The notes below the pieces were generated by a model. It made no database searches. It was not told the DNA's origin and saw only the letters and a program-made list of their open reading frames with translations. A DNA stretch of 64,000 nucleotides from Rhodococcus sp. 14-2470-1b (GTDB lineage Bacteria; Actinomycetota; Actinomycetes; Mycobacteriales; Mycobacteriaceae): positions 181,868-245,867 of the forward strand of contig NZ_NPFY01000022.1 in assembly GCF_002259415.1 (NCBI RefSeq), in the 5' to 3' direction. Positions 40,359-53,093 of this stretch are shown piece by piece (position 1 is the first letter of the stretch; every line of letters begins with the position of its first letter). The position numbers were made by a program, and so were the translations under genes.

Positions 40359-41247
40359 GCATTCACAGCCTCCTCTGCCGTATCGGGACGGTCTCGCGCC
40401 GCTGAGAATCCGCCTTCCGCACGACGACTCGTCCGTACTTCTTCTCGACTACCTGCAGCGTGAGCATCCCGGTGACGACTGGGTGACGATGTTGACCGCC
40501 GGCGAGGTGGTCGACGAGAAAGCTCGGCCATGGACCGTCGAGAGTCGTTATGCACCAGGAAGGTTCGTCCACTTCCATCGCGTGCCGGCACACGAGACCG
40601 CGGTGCCGTTCGAGCTGGATGTTCTGTACGACGCGGAGGGCATCGTCGTCGTCGACAAGCCTCATTTCCTCGCGACGATTCCTCGCGGAATGCACGTCAC
40701 CGAGACCGCGACCGTCAGACTGCGTCGCCTCCTCGGTTGCGAGGACCTGACGCCCGCTCATCGCCTCGACAGAGCGACGGCAGGAGTGTTGATCTTCACC
40801 CGCTCGCGGGAGCTTCGGCGTCCGTACCAGGAACTGTTTTCCTCGCGGGCAGTGCTCAAGGAGTACGAAGCCGTCGCTGGATTCGATCCGTCTCTCGAAT
40901 TCCCCCGGGTGGTGCGCAGCCGGATTCTGAAGGATCACGGTGTGATGGTCGCCCGCGAGGAACCGGGGGAGCCCAACAGCGAGACCCGCATCGAACTCGT
41001 CGAACGGTTCGGTGACACTGCTCGCTACCGGCTCTTCCCGCACACCGGCCGTACTCATCAGCTTCGGATTCATCTGTCCTCGTTGGGTATTCCCATCAAG
41101 GGCGACCCGTACTATCCGATCTACACCCGGACTGCCGCCGACGATTTCGGTTCGCCGCTGCAACTGCTCGCCCGTGCGGTGGAGTTCGACGATCCCATCA
41201 CCGGTGCGCGTCGCAGATTCGAGAGTCGGCGGACCCTCGCGGGCTGA
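40351..41247 (+). CDS. RluA-family pseudouridine synthase
   Basis: 298 residues. [15 protein letters not shown] contains the catalytic Asp; [12 protein letters not shown] is motif I-like and [17 protein letters not shown] motif III. The N-terminal 60 residues lack an S4-like signature beyond [10 protein letters not shown], so it resembles the YlyB/RluA-type branch. Target RNA (rRNA or tRNA) cannot be told. The GTG start overlaps the TrhO stop by 8 bases, which argues for coupled expression in an RNA-modification pair. Confidence 0.88.
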   Translation: MPEHSQPPLPYRDGLAPLRIRLPHDDSSVLLLDYLQREHPGDDWVTMLTAGEVVDEKARPWTVESRYAPGRFVHFHRVPAHETAVPFELDVLYDAEGIVVVDKPHFLATIPRGMHVTETATVRLRRLLGCEDLTPAHRLDRATAGVLIFTRSRELRRPYQELFSSRAVLKEYEAVAGFDPSLEFPRVVRSRILKDHGVMVAREEPGEPNSETRIELVERFGDTARYRLFPHTGRTHQLRIHLSSLGIPIKGDPYYPIYTRTAADDFGSPLQLLARAVEFDDPITGARRRFESRRTLAG

Positions 41248-41293
41248 GCTGGATACGCACCGCCGTAGGAACAGGGCGTAGATGAAGAAACCT

Positions 41294-41320
41294 TCATGTG
41301 CGTCTCATGGGTACGTCATG
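41294..41320 (+). promoter_or_regulatory. Three TCATG direct repeats at 11-bp spacing (candidate response-regulator site)
   Basis: TCATG begins at 41294, 41305 and 41316, one helical turn apart, upstream of the repeat-rich protein and histidine kinase unit. Such phased direct repeats are the typical binding sites of OmpR/PhoB-type regulators, and one is encoded in this operon. Autoregulation is inferred. Confidence 0.5.
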
Positions 41321-41342
41321 GATTCCCGGCATAGTTCTACCT

Positions 41343-41705
41343 ATGCACTCCTCCCGACCGCTCGCCGTCGGCGCGATACTCGCAGCCGTCGCGTTCGTCT
41401 TGGCGGCAAGTTTTCTCCTCACCCGCGCCCCTGATCCGGAGTTGGATCCGGCGCCGGTGGTGGTGAGCGTCGTACCGACTGCAACCCAGCCGACTGCGAC
41501 CCAGCCGACTGCGACCCAGCCGACTGCGACCCAGCCGACGGCGACCCAGCCGGCCCCGCAGCCGCCGACCGAGCTGCCGCCACCGCCGCCTGCTCCCGCA
41601 CCTGCGCCCCAGGCGCCTGCGCCAGCTCCTCAGGCACCGGTGATTCCGTACGACGACGACTGGGACGACGACGGCGACGACGGTGGGGACGACGATGACG
41701 ACTGA
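41343..41705 (+). CDS. Secreted or anchored Pro/Thr-rich repeat protein
   Basis: 120 residues. Residues about 8-26 form a hydrophobic segment without an obvious cleavage site, so it may remain as a single-pass anchor. Next come five ATQPT pentapeptides, a Pro/Ala-rich stretch (PPPPPAPAPAPQAPAPAPQ) and an acidic tail almost entirely of Asp and Gly (DDDWDDDGDDGGDDDDD). I do not recognise a family. The Asp tail could bind divalent cations. Its stop overlaps the start of the histidine kinase by 11 bases, so it is coupled to the two-component system and may be its extracytoplasmic accessory or cell-wall partner. The first ATG after the TCATG repeats was chosen. Confidence 0.7.
   Translation: MHSSRPLAVGAILAAVAFVLAASFLLTRAPDPELDPAPVVVSVVPTATQPTATQPTATQPTATQPTATQPAPQPPTELPPPPPAPAPAPQAPAPAPQAPVIPYDDDWDDDGDDGGDDDDD
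41475..41549 (+). repeat. Five 15-bp tandem repeats coding ATQPT
   Basis: Five consecutive 15-bp units, each close to CCGACTGCGACCCAG, encode the pentapeptide repeat. Copies differ at one or two bases, so this is a recent expansion prone to length change. Confidence 0.9.
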
Positions 41706-43269
41706 TTCGACAGCTCCAGACTCGACAGCTCCCAATTCGACTGCTCCCAATTCGACTGCTCCTGATTCGACTGCTCCCGATTCGACTGCAGTGACTAGGC
41801 GCGGATCCTCCCTTCCGGCTCGCTGGAAGATCACGGCCTGGATCATGTTGACGACGCTTCTGCTTCTGGTCGTCGTTCTGGTCACGGCTCGTAATCTGCT
41901 TCTGCGTGACGTCGACGTGCGAGCCAACGACGACATCGTTCAGGAGGCCGACGAGTTCAGGACGTTCGCCGCGGAAGGCGTCGACCCGACGACGACGCGC
42001 CCGTTCGTGTCCGTCGAGCGGTTGCTCGAGGTCTATCTGGCGCGGCAGTCGCCCAGTCTCGGTGAGGTCATGATCGGTGTCGTCGGCAACGACGTCGTCG
42101 GACAACCTCGTGGGGATGTCCCTGAGGCGTTGATGCAGGATCCAGGTCTGGTTCGTACGTCGATCGACTCGGCGCAGCCTGCAGGCGTCGTCGAGACGGT
42201 GTCGGGTCAGATGCGCTGGGGACGAGTCGATGTCGACGATGTAGCCGGGACGGGCGGAACGTTGTTCGTTGCTGTGTTCACCGAATCCGGACGCGCCCTC
42301 GTCAACCGCACGATGCAGACCATGGCTCTCGTCGGAATCGTCGGACTGACGTTGACGGCAGGTGTCGCGTATCTGGTGGCAGGCCGCATCCTTGCACCGG
42401 TTCGCACAGTGCGTACCGTTGCCGCGGAGATCGGTGAGACGGATCTGACCGCGCGGGTGCCGGTGCACGGTCGCGACGACATCGCCGACCTCGCCGAGAC
42501 GTTCAACGCGATGCTGGATCGGCTCGAAAGCGCCTACACGACACAACGTCAGTTCGTCGACGACGCCGGCCACGAACTGCGGACCCCCATCACGATCGTC
42601 CGTGGGCATCTCGAGCTCATGTCCGACGATCCCGAGGAGCGACGCAAGACGTTGGCGTTGGTGGACAGCGAGCTGGGACGAATGGGCCGGATCGTCAGCG
42701 ATCTGCTCATGCTGGCTAAGGCGGAACAACCGGACTTCGTCGTCCGCAAGACCGTCGACGTCGCGCAGTTGGTCCTCGACATCGAGTCGAAAGTGCAGAC
42801 GATCGGCGATCGGCACTGGCTGCTGATGGAGGTCGCGGAGGGAACGTGCAGTCTCGACGCGGAGCGTGTGACGCAGGCGATGGTGCAGATGGCCGCCAAT
42901 GCAGTGGGACATACGGCGGTCGGGTCTCGAATCCGGCTGGGGTCGCGTTTCGACGGCGACGGTGACGGCAGGGTCTTCTCGTTGTGGATCACCGACGACG
43001 GCCCCGGGGTCCGGCCCGAGGACGCGCCGCTGATCTTCGAACGATTTCAGCGAGGGTCTCCGGCCGATCGGACGACGCCTCAGCAGCGCTCCGGCGCGGG
43101 ACTCGGCTTGGCCATCGTCAGAGCCATCGCCGACGCGCACGGCGGGTCCGCCTGGGTGCGCAGTGTGCACGGCGAAGGTGCGACCTTCGGCCTCGATCTG
43201 CCGAGCCCGGGACACACCGTCATGTCGGACGAACCGTACGACGACACCGCCACGAAGGAGATTTCATGA
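41695..43269 (+). CDS. Two-component sensor histidine kinase
   Basis: 524 residues. Residues 4-32 are a hydrophilic (D/N)STAP repeat tail inside the cell; helix 1 about 46-66, an extracytoplasmic sensor domain of about 140 residues and helix 2 about 208-230 follow. HAMP comes next, then the H-box FVDDAGHELRTPI (His293), the N-box region QMAANAVGHTAV (weak, with H rather than the usual K), and G boxes ITDDGPGV and GAGLGLAIV. It senses something outside and phosphorylates the next gene's product. ATG 41695 has GGGGA 6 bases upstream; GTG 41683 is an alternative. Confidence 0.88.
   Translation: MTTDSTAPDSTAPNSTAPNSTAPDSTAPDSTAVTRRGSSLPARWKITAWIMLTTLLLLVVVLVTARNLLLRDVDVRANDDIVQEADEFRTFAAEGVDPTTTRPFVSVERLLEVYLARQSPSLGEVMIGVVGNDVVGQPRGDVPEALMQDPGLVRTSIDSAQPAGVVETVSGQMRWGRVDVDDVAGTGGTLFVAVFTESGRALVNRTMQTMALVGIVGLTLTAGVAYLVAGRILAPVRTVRTVAAEIGETDLTARVPVHGRDDIADLAETFNAMLDRLESAYTTQRQFVDDAGHELRTPITIVRGHLELMSDDPEERRKTLALVDSELGRMGRIVSDLLMLAKAEQPDFVVRKTVDVAQLVLDIESKVQTIGDRHWLLMEVAEGTCSLDAERVTQAMVQMAANAVGHTAVGSRIRLGSRFDGDGDGRVFSLWITDDGPGVRPEDAPLIFERFQRGSPADRTTPQQRSGAGLGLAIVRAIADAHGGSAWVRSVHGEGATFGLDLPSPGHTVMSDEPYDDTATKEIS
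41704..41790 (+). repeat. Six 15-bp tandem repeats coding (D/N)STAP
   Basis: Units start at 41704, 41719, 41734, 41749, 41764 and 41779 (the last is 12 bp), each near GATTCGACTGCTCCC. They encode the kinase N-terminal tail. The unrelated 15-bp array in the preceding gene lies 155 bp upstream. Confidence 0.88.
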
Positions 43270-43925
43270 GCCGCATACTCATTGCCGAGGACGACGTGCA
43301 CATCGCGTCGTTCGTCGGAAAGGGCCTGCGCGCCGCGGGATACAGCACCGAGCATGTCGCCGACGGTGAAACGGCGCTCATGATGGCCCGCGAGGGCGGG
43401 TTCGACATGGTGGTGCTGGACATCGGGCTCCCGTCGATGGACGGGTTCACGGTTCTTCGTCAACTGCGGGGTGAGGGCGTGAGCACTCCGGTGGTGGTCC
43501 TGACGGCCCGTGACAGCGTCCGAGACACAGTCGCCGGCCTCGAAGGCGGCGCGAACGACTACATGACCAAGCCGTTCCAGTTCGCGGAATTGCTTGCACG
43601 CGTGCGCTTGAGATTGCAGGACGACGTGTCGATCGGTGCAGAGTCGTCGCTGGTGCTGCGTGATCTGAGCTTGGACCTACGTTCTCGCCGAGCGCAGATC
43701 GGTGAGCGGGTGGTCGATCTGACGGCACGCGAGTTCGCGCTGCTCGAGGTCTTTCTCAGACACGCCGATCAGGTGCTCTCGCGAGAGCAGATTCTGGGTC
43801 AGGTGTGGGGTTACGATTTCGATCCTGCGTCCAACGTCGTCGACGTCTACGTTCGGGCGCTGCGCTCGAAGATCGGTGCCGAGCGGGTGGAGACAGTGCG
43901 CGGCATGGGATATCGATTGCGATGA
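43266..43925 (+). CDS. OmpR/PhoB-type response regulator
   Basis: 219 residues. The receiver domain has IAEDD, LDIGLPSMDG with phospho-acceptor Asp52, the Thr in VLTARD and Lys in TKPF. The DNA-binding winged helix (VDLTAREFALLEVFLRHADQVLSREQILGQVWGYDFDPASNVVDVYVRALRSKIG) ends in RGMGYRLR. It overlaps the kinase and permease genes by four bases each (ATGA), so the three are coupled, with AGGAG before its ATG. Likely targets are the TCATG direct repeats upstream of the operon. Confidence 0.92.
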   Translation: MSRILIAEDDVHIASFVGKGLRAAGYSTEHVADGETALMMAREGGFDMVVLDIGLPSMDGFTVLRQLRGEGVSTPVVVLTARDSVRDTVAGLEGGANDYMTKPFQFAELLARVRLRLQDDVSIGAESSLVLRDLSLDLRSRRAQIGERVVDLTAREFALLEVFLRHADQVLSREQILGQVWGYDFDPASNVVDVYVRALRSKIGAERVETVRGMGYRLR

Positions 43926-45421
43926 CCGAGACACGTTTCGCGACAACACCGCCCATCAAGCTCGGCCGTACCGGGCCCAGTCGTCCGAAATTGCGGATCC
44001 CCGCGCCGACGCTGCCCGTTGCGCTCAGCGGTGCCGTCGTCTTCCTGCTCTGTGTTCGTGTGGTGTTCGCCGGTGTGGCGGGAGACCTCTCGTTCGATGG
44101 AACGGTCACGGTGCTGGTCTTCCTCGTCGCTGTGTGGATGTGGATCTTCGCGCCGGTCGACGACACGTACGTCGCTCTCGGCGCGGCACTCACTCTCGTC
44201 CTGACCGGTCCGGTCGACGCCGAGACGTTCACCGGCACGCTGGGCGACACCGTGATCTGGCTGTTGGTCGGTTCTTTCGTCATCGCCGCTGCGGTCACGG
44301 CGAGCGGCTTGGCGTCGTGGGTCGCCGCTCGGGTGTTGTCCGCGGCTCACACTCCGCGTCAGCTCGTCCACCTCGTGACCATCGTTCTGCTCGTCACCAC
44401 GTATGCGATTCCGGCGACGTCGGGTCGGGCTGCTCTCGCACTCCCGGTGTTCCTGGCGTTGGCCGCTGTCCTGCGACACCGACCGAAACTGGTTCTGGCC
44501 CTGGCTGTCGTGTTTCCGTCGGTGATCCTGTTCTCGGCCGTCGGCTCGCTGCTCGGCGCAGGAGCTCATTTGATCACCAGCGAGATCCTGAGGACCGCCA
44601 CGGGCTCGGGGATCGGGTTTCTGCAGTGGATGCTCCTGGGTCTTCCACTGGCGATCGTGTGGTCTCATATCGCGGCCGAGATCGCTTTGTCGCTTTTCAC
44701 CGATCGATCCGAGCGCGAGCAGCCGATCACGCTGAGCAAGAACGCATTCGGTGTGAGTTCGGCTGCACCCCTCACCCGGCCGCAGCGTCGACTCGTCGCG
44801 TTGCTCGGCGCCGTGATCGTGCTGTGGTCGAGTGAACCGCTCCATGGCATCGACCCGGCGATCGTGGCGATGATCGGAGCGCTGCTGGCGGCGGCTCCGC
44901 GGCTGGGTGCCACCACACTGCCTGTCGCGCTCAAGACCATTCCGTGGTCGCTGTTGCTCTTCATGGCGGCGACGCTGTGTCTCGGTGTCGCCCTGACCAC
45001 CAGCGGTGCTGCCCAGTGGTTCGCCGACCTTGCGTTCGGCCCGGTTCGGGGAATGGGCGGGTCGGCAGCCACGTCGTTCGTGGTGGTCGTCGTTCTGGTC
45101 TCACTGGTGTCCCACTTGGTGATCCAATCGCGATCGGCTCGGTCTGCGGTGCTCGTCCCCATCGTGATCGCCACCGCACCTGCCTTCGGAATCGACCCTG
45201 CTGCAGCGGCATTCGCGTCGACCGCCGCGGCAGGATTCTGTCTGACTCTCACCAGCTCCGCCAAGCCTGTTGCGATGTTCGCAGCCTCGGACACCGTCCC
45301 CGGCTACTCCGGATCACATCTGCTTCGTATGTCCGCTGCCTTGGCGCCGGTATCGGTGGCGCTGATCCTTGCCTGCTCGTTGTGGGTCTGGCCTGCACTC
45401 GGGCTGTCCCTGCATTCCTGA
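43922..45421 (+). CDS. SLC13/DASS-type sodium/organic-anion symporter family permease
   Basis: 499 residues with about 11-12 hydrophobic helices. GDTVIWLLVGSFVIAAAVTASGLASWVA and a second symmetric half (SHLVIQSRSARSAVLVPIVIATAP) resemble the two re-entrant halves of DASS/ArsB transporters. PATSGRAALALPVFLA contains the usual S/T-N/G substrate motif in modified form. Family substrates are dicarboxylates, citrate, tartrate or sulfate. The coupled downstream glycerate kinase makes glycerate or a precursor such as tartrate a reasonable guess. The start codon overlaps the regulator stop by four bases. Confidence 0.84.
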   Translation: MTETRFATTPPIKLGRTGPSRPKLRIPAPTLPVALSGAVVFLLCVRVVFAGVAGDLSFDGTVTVLVFLVAVWMWIFAPVDDTYVALGAALTLVLTGPVDAETFTGTLGDTVIWLLVGSFVIAAAVTASGLASWVAARVLSAAHTPRQLVHLVTIVLLVTTYAIPATSGRAALALPVFLALAAVLRHRPKLVLALAVVFPSVILFSAVGSLLGAGAHLITSEILRTATGSGIGFLQWMLLGLPLAIVWSHIAAEIALSLFTDRSEREQPITLSKNAFGVSSAAPLTRPQRRLVALLGAVIVLWSSEPLHGIDPAIVAMIGALLAAAPRLGATTLPVALKTIPWSLLLFMAATLCLGVALTTSGAAQWFADLAFGPVRGMGGSAATSFVVVVVLVSLVSHLVIQSRSARSAVLVPIVIATAPAFGIDPAAAAFASTAAAGFCLTLTSSAKPVAMFAASDTVPGYSGSHLLRMSAALAPVSVALILACSLWVWPALGLSLHS

Positions 45422-45450
45422 TCGTTCCACGTCCCAAGAGGAGAACCCCC

Positions 45451-46671
45451 ATGTCCAATCGCGTCCCGCAGAGAATTCTCGTCGCTCCCAGTGGTTTCAA
45501 GGAAAGCCTGTGCGCGGAGTCGGTGGCGACCGCCATCGCTGCAGGTGTGCGGCGCGTCTTGCCCGGGGTGCGCGTCGACACTGCGCCGATCGCCGACGGC
45601 GGGGAAGGCACTGCACGCACTCTGGCCGCCGCGACGCGAGGCCAATTGCACGACGCGGTGGTGACGGGACCCGTCGGACAGACGGTGACCGCGCACTGGG
45701 CGACACTCGGCGGCTCCGCGACCGGCGTCGCAGTCGTCGAAATGGCGTCGGCAGCCGGGCTTTCGCTCGTGCCGGCCGACATGCGTGATCCAGGGTCGAC
45801 GACGACGTACGGCGTCGGGCAGCTCATCGCGGCCGCGCTCGACGCCGGTGCCGAGCAGATTCTCGTCGGCTGTGGGGATTCCGGTACGTGCGACGGTGGG
45901 GCTGGAGCCCTGCAGGCGCTCGGTGCCCGGATCCTCGACGCCGAGGGCATCGAGATCGGTTACGGGGGAAACGAACTGAAGCGAGCTGTGTCGATCGACA
46001 GGAGTGGACTGCATCCGCGGCTCGCCGATGTGGAAGTGGTGTTGGCCTGCAACCCGCACAACATCTTGTGCGGACCGGGCGGGGTGGCACGTGTGTTCGG
46101 TCCGCAGAAGGGCGCCTCGCCGACGCAGGTGGAGCACTTGTCCGAGGCGCTCGACAACTGGGCAGACGTCCTCGAACGCGACGGAGTCCACGACGGCGAC
46201 ATCCGGGCCGGCCTCGGCACAGGAGCATCGGGCGGGCTGGGCGCGGGTCTCGCAGCGGGTGTCGGAGCCACCCTCCGGTCCCGATTCGACGCTCTTCTCG
46301 ATTCGGGACTGTCCGGAATCGACCTCGACCGCCGCATTCGCAAGGCCGACCTGGTGATCACCGCCGAAGGGTCGATCGACTTCCAGACTCCGAAAGGCAA
46401 AGTTCCCGCCGAAGTGGCGCGACGCTGCCAACGACTCGGCGTACCTCTCATCGCGTTGGCAGGATCGCTGGGACAGGGTGCGCCGGCTGTCCACGACGTT
46501 GGTATCGCTGCAATCGCATCGATCATCACGGTCCCCATGCCCCTGGCCGAAGCTGTCGCCAACGGTGAGTCCCTGCTCACCGATGCAGCGGAGCGAACGA
46601 TGCGGATGATTCTCCTCGGCGGCGCAGTCTCCGCACGGACGGGCAGTAGACGACGCAAGGGTGCCGCTTAG
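45451..46671 (+). CDS. glxK: Glycerate kinase (GlxK/GarK family)
   Basis: 406 residues. APSGFKESLCAESVATAI at the start, the central GGEGTARTL and CGDSGTCDGGAGALQALGA, the cluster GASGGLGAGLAA, and DLVITAEGSID follow the type I glycerate kinase family, which forms 2- or 3-phosphoglycerate from D-glycerate and ATP. GAGGAG lies 7 bases before the ATG, 29 bases after the permease stop. It is the last gene of the unit headed by the repeat protein and two-component system. This points to uptake and catabolism of glycerate or an acid converted to it. Confidence 0.88.
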   Translation: MSNRVPQRILVAPSGFKESLCAESVATAIAAGVRRVLPGVRVDTAPIADGGEGTARTLAAATRGQLHDAVVTGPVGQTVTAHWATLGGSATGVAVVEMASAAGLSLVPADMRDPGSTTTYGVGQLIAAALDAGAEQILVGCGDSGTCDGGAGALQALGARILDAEGIEIGYGGNELKRAVSIDRSGLHPRLADVEVVLACNPHNILCGPGGVARVFGPQKGASPTQVEHLSEALDNWADVLERDGVHDGDIRAGLGTGASGGLGAGLAAGVGATLRSRFDALLDSGLSGIDLDRRIRKADLVITAEGSIDFQTPKGKVPAEVARRCQRLGVPLIALAGSLGQGAPAVHDVGIAAIASIITVPMPLAEAVANGESLLTDAAERTMRMILLGGAVSARTGSRRRKGAA

Positions 46672-46691
46672 CCGCCGCGCACCCCTGGGCC

Positions 46692-46753
46692 CGCCAGCAC
46701 GTCCCCAGTGAGACTGGCAGCACCTCCCCGGTGAGACTGGCAGCACCTCCCCG
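46692..46753 (+). repeat. 23-bp tandem repeats (two full copies plus a partial)
   Basis: Two identical 23-bp units (46708-46730, 46731-46753), GTGAGACTGGCAGCACC-type, follow a degenerate partial copy. They lie in the 217-bp convergent gap between glycerate kinase and the carboxylase. Confidence 0.85.
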
Positions 46754-46757
46754 GTGG

Positions 46758-46809
46758 AGCGAACGCGTCGTTCGGTCAGTCTGACTGACTGAACTCCACG
46801 TTCGGTCCG
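46758..46809 (-). repeat. Dispersed palindromic element, family B copy 2 (inverted)
   Basis: Read on the minus strand it begins GGACCGAACGT and ends in TTCGCT, matching the copy at 39441 across about 51 bases with scattered changes. The GTTCAGTCAGTCAGACTGAC centre is itself dyadic. It lies directly after the tandem repeats. Confidence 0.75.
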
Positions 46810-46846
46810 TAAAAGCCCGGAAAATGGAGGGCAGCCCGGATACGAC

Positions 46847-46877
46847 TGCGCCCCCTGACCGTTGGTCAGGGGGCGCA
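46847..46877. terminator. Perfect hairpin at the end of the acyl-CoA carboxylase
   Basis: TGCGCCCCCTGACC pairs perfectly with its complement over the loop GTT, 14 bp, ending 11 bases after the carboxylase stop (minus strand). No U-tract follows, so I-shaped or Rho-assisted termination of one or both convergent transcripts is inferred. Confidence 0.6.
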
Positions 46878-46888
46878 GGGGTTGGAGG

Positions 46889-52357
<5,469 letters not shown>

Positions 52358-52478
52358 CGTGTCTCTCTTCGTCTCGGGTGAACTCGGTCTGTCTGACGTC
52401 GGGCACTACTTTTCGAGCCCGTCGGGTTCTATCAGATCTCAGGTCGGCGCCAGGGCCGATTCATGGATTCTGCATCGT

Positions 52479-52522
52479 CGTAGTGGTCGAACAGTGCTGT
52501 CGTAGTGGTCGAACAGTGCTGT
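52479..52522 (+). repeat. 22-bp direct repeat (two copies)
   Basis: Two identical consecutive copies of CGTAGTGGTCGAACAGTGCT followed by GT. They lie 122 bases upstream of the carboxylase start. Whether they are a duplication or a regulatory site pair is unknown. Confidence 0.85.
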
Positions 52523-53002
52523 TGTGCGGTCACGCGGTGCCGATGTCTCCTTGCGGTGGCGACCACGCCCGATTCTCCGATCTCGACGGCTTGTACTCGT
52601 AGCCCGTCGATATCGGATGGGCCTGTCCGAATGTCGACTTATTCTAGCCGCTCACAGCACGATTGCGATGTCAACTTCCGAGTCGGCCGATGTGACAGAT
52701 ATCGCGTTGTTCAAACCTGTACCACTGCAGGCGATTTCACGATCTATTCGCAATTCCTCTATGAATTGTCACTGAAGACTTGACGGCATACTGGCGAGTA
52801 GCGTTGTCGGAGGCCGACTTTCGCGCTGCGAAATGCCTTCGGTTACCGGCCGGTACATTACCAGCGGGTAGGAGTGCAGGAGCTCCCACCCGAGACCGTG
52901 TCGCGGGGCTCGGTCGTCCTTCGCGGACCTGTGAGTGTGGCTGACGTCGATCAACGAGCGTTGTGAAGTTGCACGATAGACCCGGCAACAGGTTCGGAGA
53001 CC

Positions 53003-53032
53003 ATGACCTTTTACCGTCTCGGAGACTATTCT
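53003..53032 (+). promoter_or_regulatory. Candidate promoter of the helicase-nuclease gene
   Basis: ATGACC (53003-53008), an 18-bp spacer and TATTCT (53027-53032, TANNNT) predict transcription start near 53039, leaving a leader of about 55 bases with AGAGG before the start. Confidence 0.45.
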
Positions 53033-53093
53033 GACGGCTCAGGGCAAGCATCCGACCTGTTCCAGGACGGCCGTTTCGAAGAGTGCAGAGGTA

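Larger units (their letters stand above)
52358..53093. other. 736-bp intergenic region with lower GC
   Basis: No convincing gene is seen: short open frames exist on both strands, but none has a plausible start, codon bias or neighbour. It holds the promoter of the carboxylase on the minus strand, a 22-bp direct repeat, and a candidate promoter for the helicase-nuclease gene near its right end. The drop in GC relative to flanking genes suggests regulatory DNA or decayed sequence. Confidence 0.5.

Noticed and set aside
46847..46877. Canonical rho-independent terminator
   Set aside because: The stem is perfect but neither side has a T-run, so only a non-canonical terminator is claimed.
52505..53051. 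Small open frames in the gap between carboxylase and helicase
   Set aside because: No ribosome-binding site, no leaderless -10 at the right distance, no recognisable sequence.
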